A stretch of 13,450 nt of DNA from Rhodospirillaceae bacterium. Its GTDB lineage: Bacteria > Pseudomonadota > Alphaproteobacteria > Rhodospirillales > Magnetospirillaceae. Position numbers and translations under genes: made by a program. The notes under the pieces are model-generated. The model saw only the letters and a program-made list of their open reading frames with translations, searched no databases and had not been told where the DNA came from. Below are positions 6,766-13,450 of this stretch, piece by piece (within the stretch, counting starts at the first letter, position 1; each line of letters starts with the position of its first letter). Location: the NCBI GenBank assembly GCA_013349735.1, contig DUZC01000030.1, positions 1 through 13,450 on the forward strand. The letters are read 5' to 3'.

Positions 6766-6786
6766 TTTTTTAGCTGGATCCCTGTC

Positions 6787-7545
6787 ATGTGGCGCGCAAC
6801 TTTTATCGGTGCCCTTGTTGGTTTTACCATTTCTGTCGCACTTGCCGCCCCGGCGCAGGCCGAGACCCTGGTGGTTTTTGCCGCCGCCTCCCTGACCAAT
6901 GCCCTGGGCGAGATTAGCGAGCATTTCGCCGCCGAGAACGGCGTTACCGTCAAGCCATCGTTTGCCGCTTCATCGGATCTGGCCAAGCAAATCGAACAGG
7001 GGGCGCCGGCACAAATCTTTATTTCCGCCGACACCGCCTGGATGGACTATCTGGCTCGCCAAAAGCTGATCCTGTCAGACAGCCGCAGCGATCTGCTGCG
7101 CAATCGTCTCGTGTTGGTAGCCCCAAGCGACAGCCCGACCCTTGCAAGGGAAATTCAGGCCGGCACCGATATTCTGACCTTATCCCAAGGCGGTCGCATT
7201 GCCAGCGGGGATCCCGACAGCGTTCCGGTCGGCCGCTATTTCCGGCAAAGTCTGACCTATTTTGGTCAATGGCCGGGGCTTGACAGCCAGTTGGTCCGTG
7301 CCGCTTCGGTACGAGCCGCCCTGGCCCTGGTGGAACGGGGAGAAGTCCCCTTGGCTGCGGTTTATGCCAGTGATGCCGCCATTTCCAACAAGGTCAAAGT
7401 GGTTGGCCTGATCCCCGATCAAAGCCATGAACCGATTGTCTATCCCGTCGCGCTGCTGGCAGACAGCCCGACCGCCCGCCAGTTCCTGGCCTATCTGCAC
7501 AGCGAGGCGGCGCGTGCGATCTTTTCCCGTTATGGCTTCCTTTGA
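6787..7545 (+). CDS. modA: Molybdate ABC transporter, periplasmic binding protein ModA
   Basis: A 252-residue periplasmic protein that binds molybdate (and usually tungstate) and delivers it to ModB. A Sec signal peptide covers residues 1-25 with cleavage after A-Q-A before ETLVVFAAASL. Ligand-site segments typical of ModA are AAASLTNAL, FAASSDLAKQIEQGAPAQIFISAD, ASGDPDSVPVGRY and AVYASDA. The ATG at 6787 is chosen because GGAT (6776-6779) lies 7 bases upstream and because the in-frame ATG at 6760 falls inside the ModE-type box at the probable transcription start. It is first gene of modABC, overlapping the modB start (TTGA at 7542-7545). Confidence 0.93.
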   Translation: MWRATFIGALVGFTISVALAAPAQAETLVVFAAASLTNALGEISEHFAAENGVTVKPSFAASSDLAKQIEQGAPAQIFISADTAWMDYLARQKLILSDSRSDLLRNRLVLVAPSDSPTLAREIQAGTDILTLSQGGRIASGDPDSVPVGRYFRQSLTYFGQWPGLDSQLVRAASVRAALALVERGEVPLAAVYASDAAISNKVKVVGLIPDQSHEPIVYPVALLADSPTARQFLAYLHSEAARAIFSRYGFL

Positions 7546-8225
7546 CTCCGCTTGAAACCGAGGCCTTGCGCCTGTCCCTGCTGGTGTCCTGTTGGGCCGT
7601 GGCCGGCAGCCTGCCTTTGGCCATTCTGGTCGGCTGGCTGCTGGCCCGAGGCCGCTTCATCGGCAAAAGCCTGTTGGACAGCCTGGTTCATCTGCCCTTG
7701 GTCCTGCCACCGGTGGTGGTCGGTTATTTCCTGCTGATCATGCTGGGACGCAAAGGCCCGATCGGCGCGCTTTTGCTGGAATGGTTTGGGGTCACCCTGG
7801 CCTTCACCTGGAAAGGGGCCGCCGTCGCCTCGGCGGTAATCGCCTTTCCCCTGATGGTCCGCGCCATCCGTCTGTCTCTGGAAAACGTTGACCAAGGACT
7901 GGAACAGGCGGCACGCACCCTTGGCCTCGGCCCCTTGGAGGTTTTTCTAAGGGTCACTTTGCCGCTGATGGCCCCGGGTCTGCTCAGCGCCACGATTCTT
8001 GGCTTTGCCCGCTCGCTCAGCGAATTTGGTGCCACCATTACCTTTGTCGCGAACATTCCCGGGGAAACCCGCACCTTGCCCATCGCCATCTATGCGCTGA
8101 CCCAGATGCCGGGCGGTGACGCGCAGGCTTTACGGCTTTGCGCCCTTTCGGTCCTGGTCGCTTTTGCCGCCTTGCTGGCTGCCGACTATCTGGCCAGGCG
8201 CATGCACCGAAAACTGCAAGGCTGA
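7542..8225 (+). CDS. modB: Molybdate ABC transporter permease ModB
   Basis: A 227-residue inner-membrane permease with about five to six membrane helices. The cytoplasmic EAA coupling loop, which docks on the ATPase, is at residues 121-146 (EQAARTLGLGPLEVFLRVTL...). LPPVVVGYFLL (about 55-65) and SLSEFGATITFVANIPGETRTL (about 158-179) are characteristic of ModB. A TTG start at 7542 overlaps the modA stop as TTGA. No ATG occurs upstream of the first helix in this frame, so TTG is the best choice, and the resulting length matches the family. Translation is probably coupled to modA. Confidence 0.92.
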   Translation: MTPLETEALRLSLLVSCWAVAGSLPLAILVGWLLARGRFIGKSLLDSLVHLPLVLPPVVVGYFLLIMLGRKGPIGALLLEWFGVTLAFTWKGAAVASAVIAFPLMVRAIRLSLENVDQGLEQAARTLGLGPLEVFLRVTLPLMAPGLLSATILGFARSLSEFGATITFVANIPGETRTLPIAIYALTQMPGGDAQALRLCALSVLVAFAALLAADYLARRMHRKLQG

Positions 8226-8230
8226 TCCCG

Positions 8231-9346
8231 ATGTTAGAGATTTCCCTTCGCCATGAGTTGGGTGCCTTTCGTCTGGCGGTCGATCTTAGCGCCGGTCCAG
8301 GCATTACTGCCCTATTTGGCCCCTCGGGCTCTGGAAAGACCAGCCTGATCAATCTGGTGGCGGGGTTGATGCGCCCACAGCAGGGCCATATTGCGGTGGA
8401 TGGCCGTGTGCTTTTCGATGATCGGCTGGGCATTGACCTGCCACCGGAAAAGCGCCATCTCGGCTATGTGTTCCAGGATGGCCGGCTGTTTCCTCATTTA
8501 TCCGTCCGTGCCAATCTGACCTTCGGACAGCGGCGCCACAGGCCGGACCGCCAGCGCATCGGCTTTGATGATGTGGTGGCTCTGCTCGGCCTCGACGCTT
8601 TGCTGGAACGCAGACCCCATAAATTGTCGGGCGGCGAAAAACAACGGGTCGCCATCGGTCGGGCTTTGCTGGCCGATCCCCGGATCCTGTTGATGGACGA
8701 ACCGCTGGCCTCGCTGGATGCCGGCAGGAAGGAAGAGGTTCTGCCCTTTATCCATCGCCTGGCCCGTCATTATCGCCTGCCGATCCTTTATGTCAGCCAT
8801 TCCCTGGATGAAATTCTTGGTCTGTCCGATAATTTGGCTTTGCTGGCCGAGGGCCGCATCCTTGCCGTCGGGCCCACCGAAGATATCTTGTCCCGGGTTG
8901 ACCTTCGCCATGCGACCGGATCCGGCGACGCTGGCACCGTGATCCGGGCCACACTCAGCCATCATGATGAATCCCATGGCCTCAGCAGCCTGAGCCTGCC
9001 GGGCGGCTGCATCCTGGTCAGTCAGGTGGATTTGCCGCCGGGAGCCGCTGTGCGCCTGCGGATTCATGCCCGCGACGTCGCCTTGGCCAGCCAAGCCCCC
9101 AGCCATCTCAGCGTCCGCAATGTCTTAAAGGGCGAGGTCATCGCGGTCGCCCCCGGACCTGGCCATGTCGTCGATATTCTGCTCGACTGCGGCGGCACCG
9201 CGCTATGGTCGCAAATCACCGAACTGGCACAAAGCGAGCTTGGCTTTCAGCCGGGCATGCCGGCCTTTGCCCTTTTAAAGGCGGTGACCATTGCCCAGAC
9301 CGATATTGTCAATCATCAGCCTGACGCGCCCTTCCGGGACGAATAA
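8231..9346 (+). CDS. modC: Molybdate ABC transporter ATPase ModC
   Basis: A 371-residue cytoplasmic ATPase that powers ModB. It has Walker A GPSGSGKTS (30-38), Q-loop Q82, signature LSGGEKQ (132-138), Walker B RILLMDEP (151-158) with D-loop SLD, and switch His190. A C-terminal TOBE/Mop domain (about 293-355: SVRNVLKGEVIAVAPG...) can bind oxyanion and give feedback inhibition in this family. The ATG at 8231 follows the modB stop by 5 bases and has AAGG (8218-8221) 9 bases upstream. The frame stays open back to 8138 inside modB, which is rejected. The last 38 bases overlap the convergent glycosyltransferase gene. Confidence 0.95.
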   Translation: MLEISLRHELGAFRLAVDLSAGPGITALFGPSGSGKTSLINLVAGLMRPQQGHIAVDGRVLFDDRLGIDLPPEKRHLGYVFQDGRLFPHLSVRANLTFGQRRHRPDRQRIGFDDVVALLGLDALLERRPHKLSGGEKQRVAIGRALLADPRILLMDEPLASLDAGRKEEVLPFIHRLARHYRLPILYVSHSLDEILGLSDNLALLAEGRILAVGPTEDILSRVDLRHATGSGDAGTVIRATLSHHDESHGLSSLSLPGGCILVSQVDLPPGAAVRLRIHARDVALASQAPSHLSVRNVLKGEVIAVAPGPGHVVDILLDCGGTALWSQITELAQSELGFQPGMPAFALLKAVTIAQTDIVNHQPDAPFRDE

Positions 9347-10259
9347 TCGGATATTGGCGGCTCCAGCGTCCGCCTTCAAAAGCGGACAGGGTCGAAAAAA
9401 TCAGCGGGCCATGATCCAGCCCCGGCAAATAGCTGGCCATCCGCAACAGCCAAAATGGAAGGAACGAGGCGCCGGTTCCTTCCCTTTGCGCCCATTTCTC
9501 CGCCCGCCCGGCAGCCCGGCGCAATGCCAGGCGCGGATAAGCCGGCGCCAGTTCCGGATGATCCTGGCAAAACAGAGCCAGGGCCAGATTATAGTCATGG
9601 AAAACCTGGTGTTTGCGCCCCACCATTATGCGCCCATCTTCGTCCGCCGGGCCATAGGCGGTGACCAGATCCAAGTCGGCAAAGGATCCAAACCGGGCCA
9701 AGCGCAAGGCCAAGGAATAATCCTCGGCAAAAACCCGGGGATCACAGCCGCCGGCCTCACGCACCGCCTGGGCCAGAAACAGGGTCTGGCTGGTTCCCGA
9801 AATTCCCAGCGCGATCGTTGAAGCCAGGGCATCCTTCATCAACCGCGGCGCCGGAGGATCGACATCGGCGAAAACCATGGCAGCACCCGTGCGATAATAA
9901 TCCTGACGGCTGAAAACCGCCACCGCACCGGTCTGCTCTGCCGCCGCCAGCAGCAAATCAGTCGCAAAGGGCGCCAGAATGTCATCACTGCCCAATAATT
10001 TGATGTAATCGCCCTCGGCCAGCGCGATCCCAGCATTGGTGGCGCCACTTGGCCCCTGATTTTCCTGCTGGCGAATGATGCAATCCGGCCAATCGCCGGT
10101 AAGGCTGCGCACGATTTCCAAAGACTCGTCTGACGATCCGTCATCGATAAAGATAAATTGCCGCCGATGCTGTCGGGCCTGCAAGGCCAAGGCGTCAATG
10201 ACACCTGGCAGATAACGGGCTTTGTTGTAAACCGGACAAACAAAAGAAATAAAAGCCAT
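9309..10259 (-). CDS. Family 2 glycosyltransferase
   Basis: A 316-residue GT-A fold enzyme of the glycan type. The N-terminus FISFVCPVYNKARYLPGVIDAL is the GT2 nucleotide-binding opening, followed by IFIDDGSSDESLEIV (36-50), ENQGPSGATNAGIALAEGDY (66-85) and the DxD equivalent GSDD (90-93). EDYSLALRLARFG is the acidic helix expected near the acceptor site. The ATG at 10259 directly abuts the stop of the upstream gene (TAAATG), with GGGA close before it, so it is almost certainly co-translated. No membrane segment follows, so it is a soluble or peripheral enzyme. The sugar is not readable. The tail overlaps modC antisense by 38 bp. Confidence 0.87.
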   Translation of the reverse strand: MAFISFVCPVYNKARYLPGVIDALALQARQHRRQFIFIDDGSSDESLEIVRSLTGDWPDCIIRQQENQGPSGATNAGIALAEGDYIKLLGSDDILAPFATDLLLAAAEQTGAVAVFSRQDYYRTGAAMVFADVDPPAPRLMKDALASTIALGISGTSQTLFLAQAVREAGGCDPRVFAEDYSLALRLARFGSFADLDLVTAYGPADEDGRIMVGRKHQVFHDYNLALALFCQDHPELAPAYPRLALRRAAGRAEKWAQREGTGASFLPFWLLRMASYLPGLDHGPLIFSTLSAFEGGRWSRQYPIIRPGRARQADD

Positions 10260-12020
10260 TTATCCCATCAACTCAACCAGGGCGCTTTTGAAAGCGGGAT
10301 TGCCCTCCAAGCGGCTTCGGGCACTGTCCTCGCCCAGGCGGAAGGGATTGCGCAAAGTTTCCAGTTTTACGATGCCGCAGCTGTCCAAAAGCGCATCCCA
10401 CAGAAAATGGGTGGGATTCAGCCAATCGGCCGTGCGTATATCCAGCGCCACCTGACCATCAGGGCTAATGTCCGGATTGAAAAAACCGCAATCCATGGCC
10501 CGGGCGATGGCCAGCAGTCTTTGGCGATCATCAGGCGCAAAAGCCGCACCGACAGAGAACCCCAGATCGGTAAAATATTGTGACATACCCAGTTCATATT
10601 TAGCGATGACTTCGGCCCGTTCGGAAATCGTGCCCACGCCATCCCACCATTGCGGAAAGGCCCCCGAACGTAAAACTTTCTGGCTGAAACTGATCAGGTA
10701 AGACTGTAAATGCGGGGTAATTTCTTTGCTGGCTGTCAGAGCAAAGAGATCAGGAGCAGCGCCAAGCTTTTGAAAATAATTCTGATGCAGCCGATCGGCA
10801 TCAAGGATCAGGAAAGAGCTGTTGATAATTGTCAGATGCTCAAAATCCTGAATATCGGTCAGAGCCGCGATACCAATTTTGTAAGACAGGAAGTCATAAC
10901 CGCTATTCTCACGCTGAATTACGGTGATATCAGCCGGAAGTTTATCAATATATTTTTCACTGGCATTCGTTGATACAAAAACGACTTCATTTCCGGCTGC
11001 ATAATAATCACTTATAAAATCAATCAGGCCTTGGGCAATAACGCCTTGCTCATGATAATGAGCAACCACCAAAGCATTTCTTTTCGTTACTTTATAAGAA
11101 CAATCGATTGCCGAGGTTTCCTGTGCCGACTGCCGCAACAGCTCCTGTTGTGATTTTTCGTATTTTACGCCATTAAACAAATAAACAATTTTCATCAGAC
11201 TAGAGAAAATCTGCCGCCGGTCCGCATCATAAACGCCGCTCTGATCCCAACCATCGATCATCGTCCCCCATTCAGCGATCAGCAGCCGTTCCATATCGGA
11301 AAAGTAATAGGGCTCAAAATCTGCGGGACAATTATGAAAGGGCTTGGCCACCACCTCGGGATGCAGCGCCAGAAACGTGCTGAACATGCGTTCGAAAATG
11401 AAGGGAAAATAGGTGGCCTCGGTCAAATAGGGCGCCGGACCAAAGATCCGCCCCTGCACCGCCTCGGGCAAGCGATCCAAAGCGGCCACCAGACCGTCGA
11501 CAAAGGGCATGAACAGATCCCAGAACCGGCGGCTGCCAACCCAAAAATTGCAGTAAAGCGCCGTATCTGTCCGATTGCGGGGCAGTTTCCGCACATCAAT
11601 ATCATAGCCGGCAGCGGCAAAAACCTGATTGGCCAAGTCACAAAGGCCCGGCGACACCAACTCGCCCTGATCCCAGAGATTAAAGCAAAAATATGATAAA
11701 TGAGGATATGGATTAATAAAATAAACGTCAGCGCCCGGGTTCTCATTTATAAAATTGATAAAATGATTACCGGTTATTTTAGCCTTTTCTCTAAATTTTG
11801 GTGAAACAATTCCTGAATAGTCTGAGTGATAATGGCGCTGCGCTTTAAAAAACGCCAAGATATGATGAATTTCCCGTCGTTCCGGCGCGGGGTCGCTACG
11901 GCAGTCAAGCGGCAGAAACGCTTCGTCCCGGGCTGCCTCGGTCTGTTGATTGTAGAATATTTGGTAAATGGCCACAGAACCCTGGCTTATCGCCGTTTCG
12001 CCTGGCTCAAAACTGCTCAT
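10260..12020 (-). CDS. Two-part glycan protein with rhamnan-synthesis-F-like C-terminal domain
   Basis: A 586-residue soluble protein. The C-terminal half (about 312-570) resembles the RgpF/rhamnan synthesis F family: KRNALVVAHYHEQGVI, ENSGYDFLSYKIGI (371-384), LTIINSSFLIL, and the ending NPTHFLWDALL...KLETLRNPF. Members act in rhamnose-rich polysaccharide or O-antigen assembly. The N-terminal half (about 15-300) includes YNQQTEAARDEAFLPLD, YSGIVSPKFREK, DVYFINPYPHLSYFCFNLWDQGE and YFPFIFERMFSTFL. I recall such motifs from uncharacterised proteins of glycan clusters, but I cannot name a domain. The ATG at 12020 overlaps the Rieske gene stop (ATGA) and has GGGAGG 4 bases upstream. Bases 11701-11820 are about 32 % GC by hand count, suggesting transfer. 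Confidence 0.75.
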   Translation of the reverse strand: MSSFEPGETAISQGSVAIYQIFYNQQTEAARDEAFLPLDCRSDPAPERREIHHILAFFKAQRHYHSDYSGIVSPKFREKAKITGNHFINFINENPGADVYFINPYPHLSYFCFNLWDQGELVSPGLCDLANQVFAAAGYDIDVRKLPRNRTDTALYCNFWVGSRRFWDLFMPFVDGLVAALDRLPEAVQGRIFGPAPYLTEATYFPFIFERMFSTFLALHPEVVAKPFHNCPADFEPYYFSDMERLLIAEWGTMIDGWDQSGVYDADRRQIFSSLMKIVYLFNGVKYEKSQQELLRQSAQETSAIDCSYKVTKRNALVVAHYHEQGVIAQGLIDFISDYYAAGNEVVFVSTNASEKYIDKLPADITVIQRENSGYDFLSYKIGIAALTDIQDFEHLTIINSSFLILDADRLHQNYFQKLGAAPDLFALTASKEITPHLQSYLISFSQKVLRSGAFPQWWDGVGTISERAEVIAKYELGMSQYFTDLGFSVGAAFAPDDRQRLLAIARAMDCGFFNPDISPDGQVALDIRTADWLNPTHFLWDALLDSCGIVKLETLRNPFRLGEDSARSRLEGNPAFKSALVELMG

Positions 12021-12562
12021 AACGCCTCCCTTGAGCCAATCCTGACCAGACTGTCACTGATAAACCGATAGGGGGGAATCGCCAGATTTGCCAGGGCCGG
12101 GCCACGGCGAACCCGACCGGAACTGTCGTAAACCGAGCCATGACACGGACAGAACCATCCACCATAGTCGCCCCGGGGATCGGACGGCTTTTGCCCCAGA
12201 GGAATGCAGCCCTCGTGGGTACAAACCCCGACCAGGATAAGCCATTCCGCCCGCTTGACCCTTTGTTCATCACTTTGCGGATCCTTTAAATCCGCCAGCG
12301 GCACGGCACGGGCCGCATTGATTTCAGCCGCGCTGCGATAGCGGATAAAAACCGGCTGCCCGCGCCAGGTGACGGTAATGGCTTGGCCCGGCCTTAGGGA
12401 TGACAAATCCACATCGGTGGTTTCCCCTCCTTGTCGCGAAGAGGAAGAGGACAGCGCATGCAGGCCAAACCCCGCGGCAGCGACGCCCGCTGCGGTGCTG
12501 GCATAGACCAAAAAATCCCGCCTTGTCGGCCCGTCTTGGGATTTGTCCGAAAGCAAAGTCAT
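12017..12562 (-). CDS. petA: Rieske 2Fe-2S protein (cytochrome bc1 type), orphan and divergent
   Basis: A 181-residue Rieske protein, membrane-anchored with its cluster domain on the periplasmic side. A Tat motif TRRDFL (13-18) precedes a hydrophobic anchor (about 19-38) and a Ser-rich hinge. Cluster ligands are C114 and H116 in CTHEGC and C138 and H141 in CPCHGS, with C119 and C140 for the disulfide. S143 and Y145, which tune the potential, are kept. Two usually conserved positions differ: the Leu of CTHLGC is Glu117, and the GPAP loop reads GPAL (154-157). petB and petC, normally next, are absent; the stop overlaps a glycan gene instead. The ATG at 12562 is preferred over TTG at 12568. It could be a second petA paralogue or a protein for another quinol oxidase. 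Confidence 0.88.
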   Translation of the reverse strand: MTLLSDKSQDGPTRRDFLVYASTAAGVAAAGFGLHALSSSSSRQGGETTDVDLSSLRPGQAITVTWRGQPVFIRYRSAAEINAARAVPLADLKDPQSDEQRVKRAEWLILVGVCTHEGCIPLGQKPSDPRGDYGGWFCPCHGSVYDSSGRVRRGPALANLAIPPYRFISDSLVRIGSREAL

Positions 12563-12628
12563 GCGCAATCCAACCGTAGGGCCAGTCTATTTCTTGGGTC
12601 CCACCAGATAGCCATAAAATATCCAGGA

Positions 12629-12656
12629 ATTCTAGCTAGTGCACGGGAGCAAACAA
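12629..12656 (-). promoter_or_regulatory. Possible promoter of the Rieske-glycan operon
   Basis: On the minus strand TTGTTT (12656-12651) and TAGAAT (12634-12629) are 16 bases apart, which would start transcription near 12622, 60 bases before the Rieske gene. The match is moderate and no regulator site is recognised. The rest of the 225-bp gap 12563-12787 holds only the weak hairpins listed separately. Confidence 0.3.
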
Positions 12657-12702
12657 AATCTACAGTAGCACCCGCGTCCCCGCCGGTGCGAGATCGCCAT
12701 AA

Positions 12703-12730
12703 AAATCAAATGATTTCCGCTTCTTAGCGG
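12703..12730 (-). terminator. Weak hairpin pair after the radical SAM gene, possible terminator
   Basis: CCGCT (12717-12721) pairs with AGCGG (12726-12730) across 4 bases. Next to it AAATCA-AA-TGATTT (12703-12716) forms a second small stem. On the minus strand the second stem runs directly into a T stretch (A12701-12705). Both stems are short, so termination is only a possibility. Confidence 0.3.
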
Positions 12731-12787
12731 CTAAGGCCAGCAGGGACGCCGGCCCTACCGGGGGAAACTTTTATGAACTGGAGGGTT

Positions 12788-13450
12788 CTAAAGTCCGCGC
12801 ATCCAGTCTGGACGCAACTGCTGGCCAGTGCGTGCGGCGGCCGAGACCTCGGCCAAAAGGCGTCCCTGGTCTTTTGGCAAGGTGCCCGCCAAAGCCAGGC
12901 AATTCGACGCATGGTTCGAACGGAAAATCACCGGCAGGGGCGGTGCCAGATGTTCCAGCAGGATCCGCTGTTCATCGAGAATGCCCTGGTCATCCTGAGG
13001 CTGAAAATTGCCATCCCATCGGCCCAGAAAATCCGCCACCGCCTCCGGTGCCAGGGTCAATTGCAAGGTTGAAAGGTAATGAGGCGGCGCGCGGTTGATC
13101 AAAGCCGCCGTCGCCATGGCGTGCGCCTCGGCCAGATCGCGCCCCCCAACCCCCAAAATGACAGTCGCCGATATCTTGATGCCGGCGGCCCGGGCCCGAC
13201 CAATCGCTTCGGCTATGCCGTCGGCGGTGGCGCCTTTGGCAATCCGCCGCAAAACCTCGGGCTCGCCCGATTCCATGCCAAAATAAACCAAGGACAGCCG
13301 AGCCGCCTTCAGGCGCGCCAATTCGTCGGGCTGTTTGCGCAAAAGATTGGCCGGCGTCGCATAGGCCGAAATGCGCTGCAGCTGGGGGAAAAGGGCGGAC
13401 AGGCGGTCGGCGATGGCCAGCAGATGCTCGGTTGGCAAACCCATGGCATC
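12788..13450 (-). CDS. Radical SAM protein, 5'-truncated by the window edge
   Basis: The 220 visible residues are the C-terminal two thirds of a radical SAM enzyme; the CxxxCxxC cluster motif lies beyond the edge, and the frame is open to base 13450, so the ATG at 13444 is not necessarily the start. ISAYATPANLL, FGMESGEPEVLRRIAKGAT and AAGIKISATVILGVGG are the barrel strands of the Elp3/coproporphyrinogen-oxidase-like group. The tail FRSNHASNCLALAGTLPKDQ and LRPDWMRGL is characteristic of a widespread uncharacterised radical SAM family often annotated only as radical SAM protein. The reaction is unknown. It lies 225 bp upstream of the Rieske gene in the same direction, but with weak hairpins between, so co-transcription is uncertain. 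Confidence 0.8.
   Translation of the reverse strand, partial: DAMGLPTEHLLAIADRLSALFPQLQRISAYATPANLLRKQPDELARLKAARLSLVYFGMESGEPEVLRRIAKGATADGIAEAIGRARAAGIKISATVILGVGGRDLAEAHAMATAALINRAPPHYLSTLQLTLAPEAVADFLGRWDGNFQPQDDQGILDEQRILLEHLAPPLPVIFRSNHASNCLALAGTLPKDQGRLLAEVSAAARTGQQLRPDWMRGL

Noticed and set aside
6760..6786. Earlier ATG for modA at 6760
   Set aside because: It sits inside the ModE-type box at the probable transcription start; the signal peptide is complete from 6787.
6676..6786. Molybdenum-cofactor riboswitch before modA
   Set aside because: The predicted leader is only about 30 bases and the region is explained by a ModE-type operator.
8138..8230. In-frame upstream extension of modC
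   Set aside because: Lies inside modB; the ModC fold starts at 8231 behind a ribosome site.
8498..9106. 202-codon minus-strand reading frame
   Set aside because: Antisense to the conserved ModC ATPase and without recognisable motifs.

Overview
The window looks like part of the chromosome of a diazotrophic alphaproteobacterium, most likely a Rhodospirillales/Magnetospirillum-like organism. This rests on the end of a homocitrate synthase gene (nifV), a ModE-controlled molybdate transporter, a Rieske protein with a Tat signal, roughly 55-60 % GC in the core genes, and protein motifs typical of that group. It is an inference from gene content; no marker gene such as 16S rRNA is present. Ten complete protein genes and two edge-truncated ones are supported, and no tRNA, rRNA, CRISPR array or transposase gene was seen.

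Layout: (1) 1-993 +, the C-terminal 330 codons of nifV. (2) 992-1129, a stretch of three inverted repeats, including a perfect 17-bp-arm palindrome, between convergent genes. (3) 1126-3737 -, a two-gene unit with a polytopic membrane protein (probably a GT-C glycosyltransferase) coupled by ATGA overlap to a family 2 glycosyltransferase. (4) 3874-5067 +, a divergent second polytopic GT-C-like protein. (5) 5048-5842 -, the molybdate-responsive regulator modE, with a ModE-type box over its own promoter. (6) 6011-6675 +, a GC-rich FitAB-type toxin-antitoxin pair. (7) 6787-9346 +, modABC, the molybdate ABC transporter, with a second ModE-type box over its promoter. (8) 9309-12562 -, a tightly coupled operon of a Rieske iron-sulfur protein, a 586-aa two-part protein with a rhamnan-synthesis-F-like C-terminal half, and a family 2 glycosyltransferase. 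(9) 12788-13450 -, the C-terminal part of a radical SAM protein.

The parts fit two themes. Molybdenum and nitrogen fixation: homocitrate made by NifV is the organic ligand of FeMo-cofactor, ModABC imports molybdate, and ModE senses it and probably represses both modE and modABC. Surface polysaccharide: five glycan-type genes surround and interdigitate with the mod genes, with antisense 3' overlaps at both junctions (modE and modC tails). Some of them contain AT-rich stretches that suggest horizontal acquisition.

The most unusual observations are: an orphan Rieske protein with two substitutions at positions normally conserved in bc1 complexes (CTHEGC, GPAL), translationally coupled to a glycan gene instead of cytochrome b; a perfect 14-bp inverted repeat that mirrors the modE start codon across its operator; the structured element after nifV; and the toxin-antitoxin pair wedged between the two ModE boxes.
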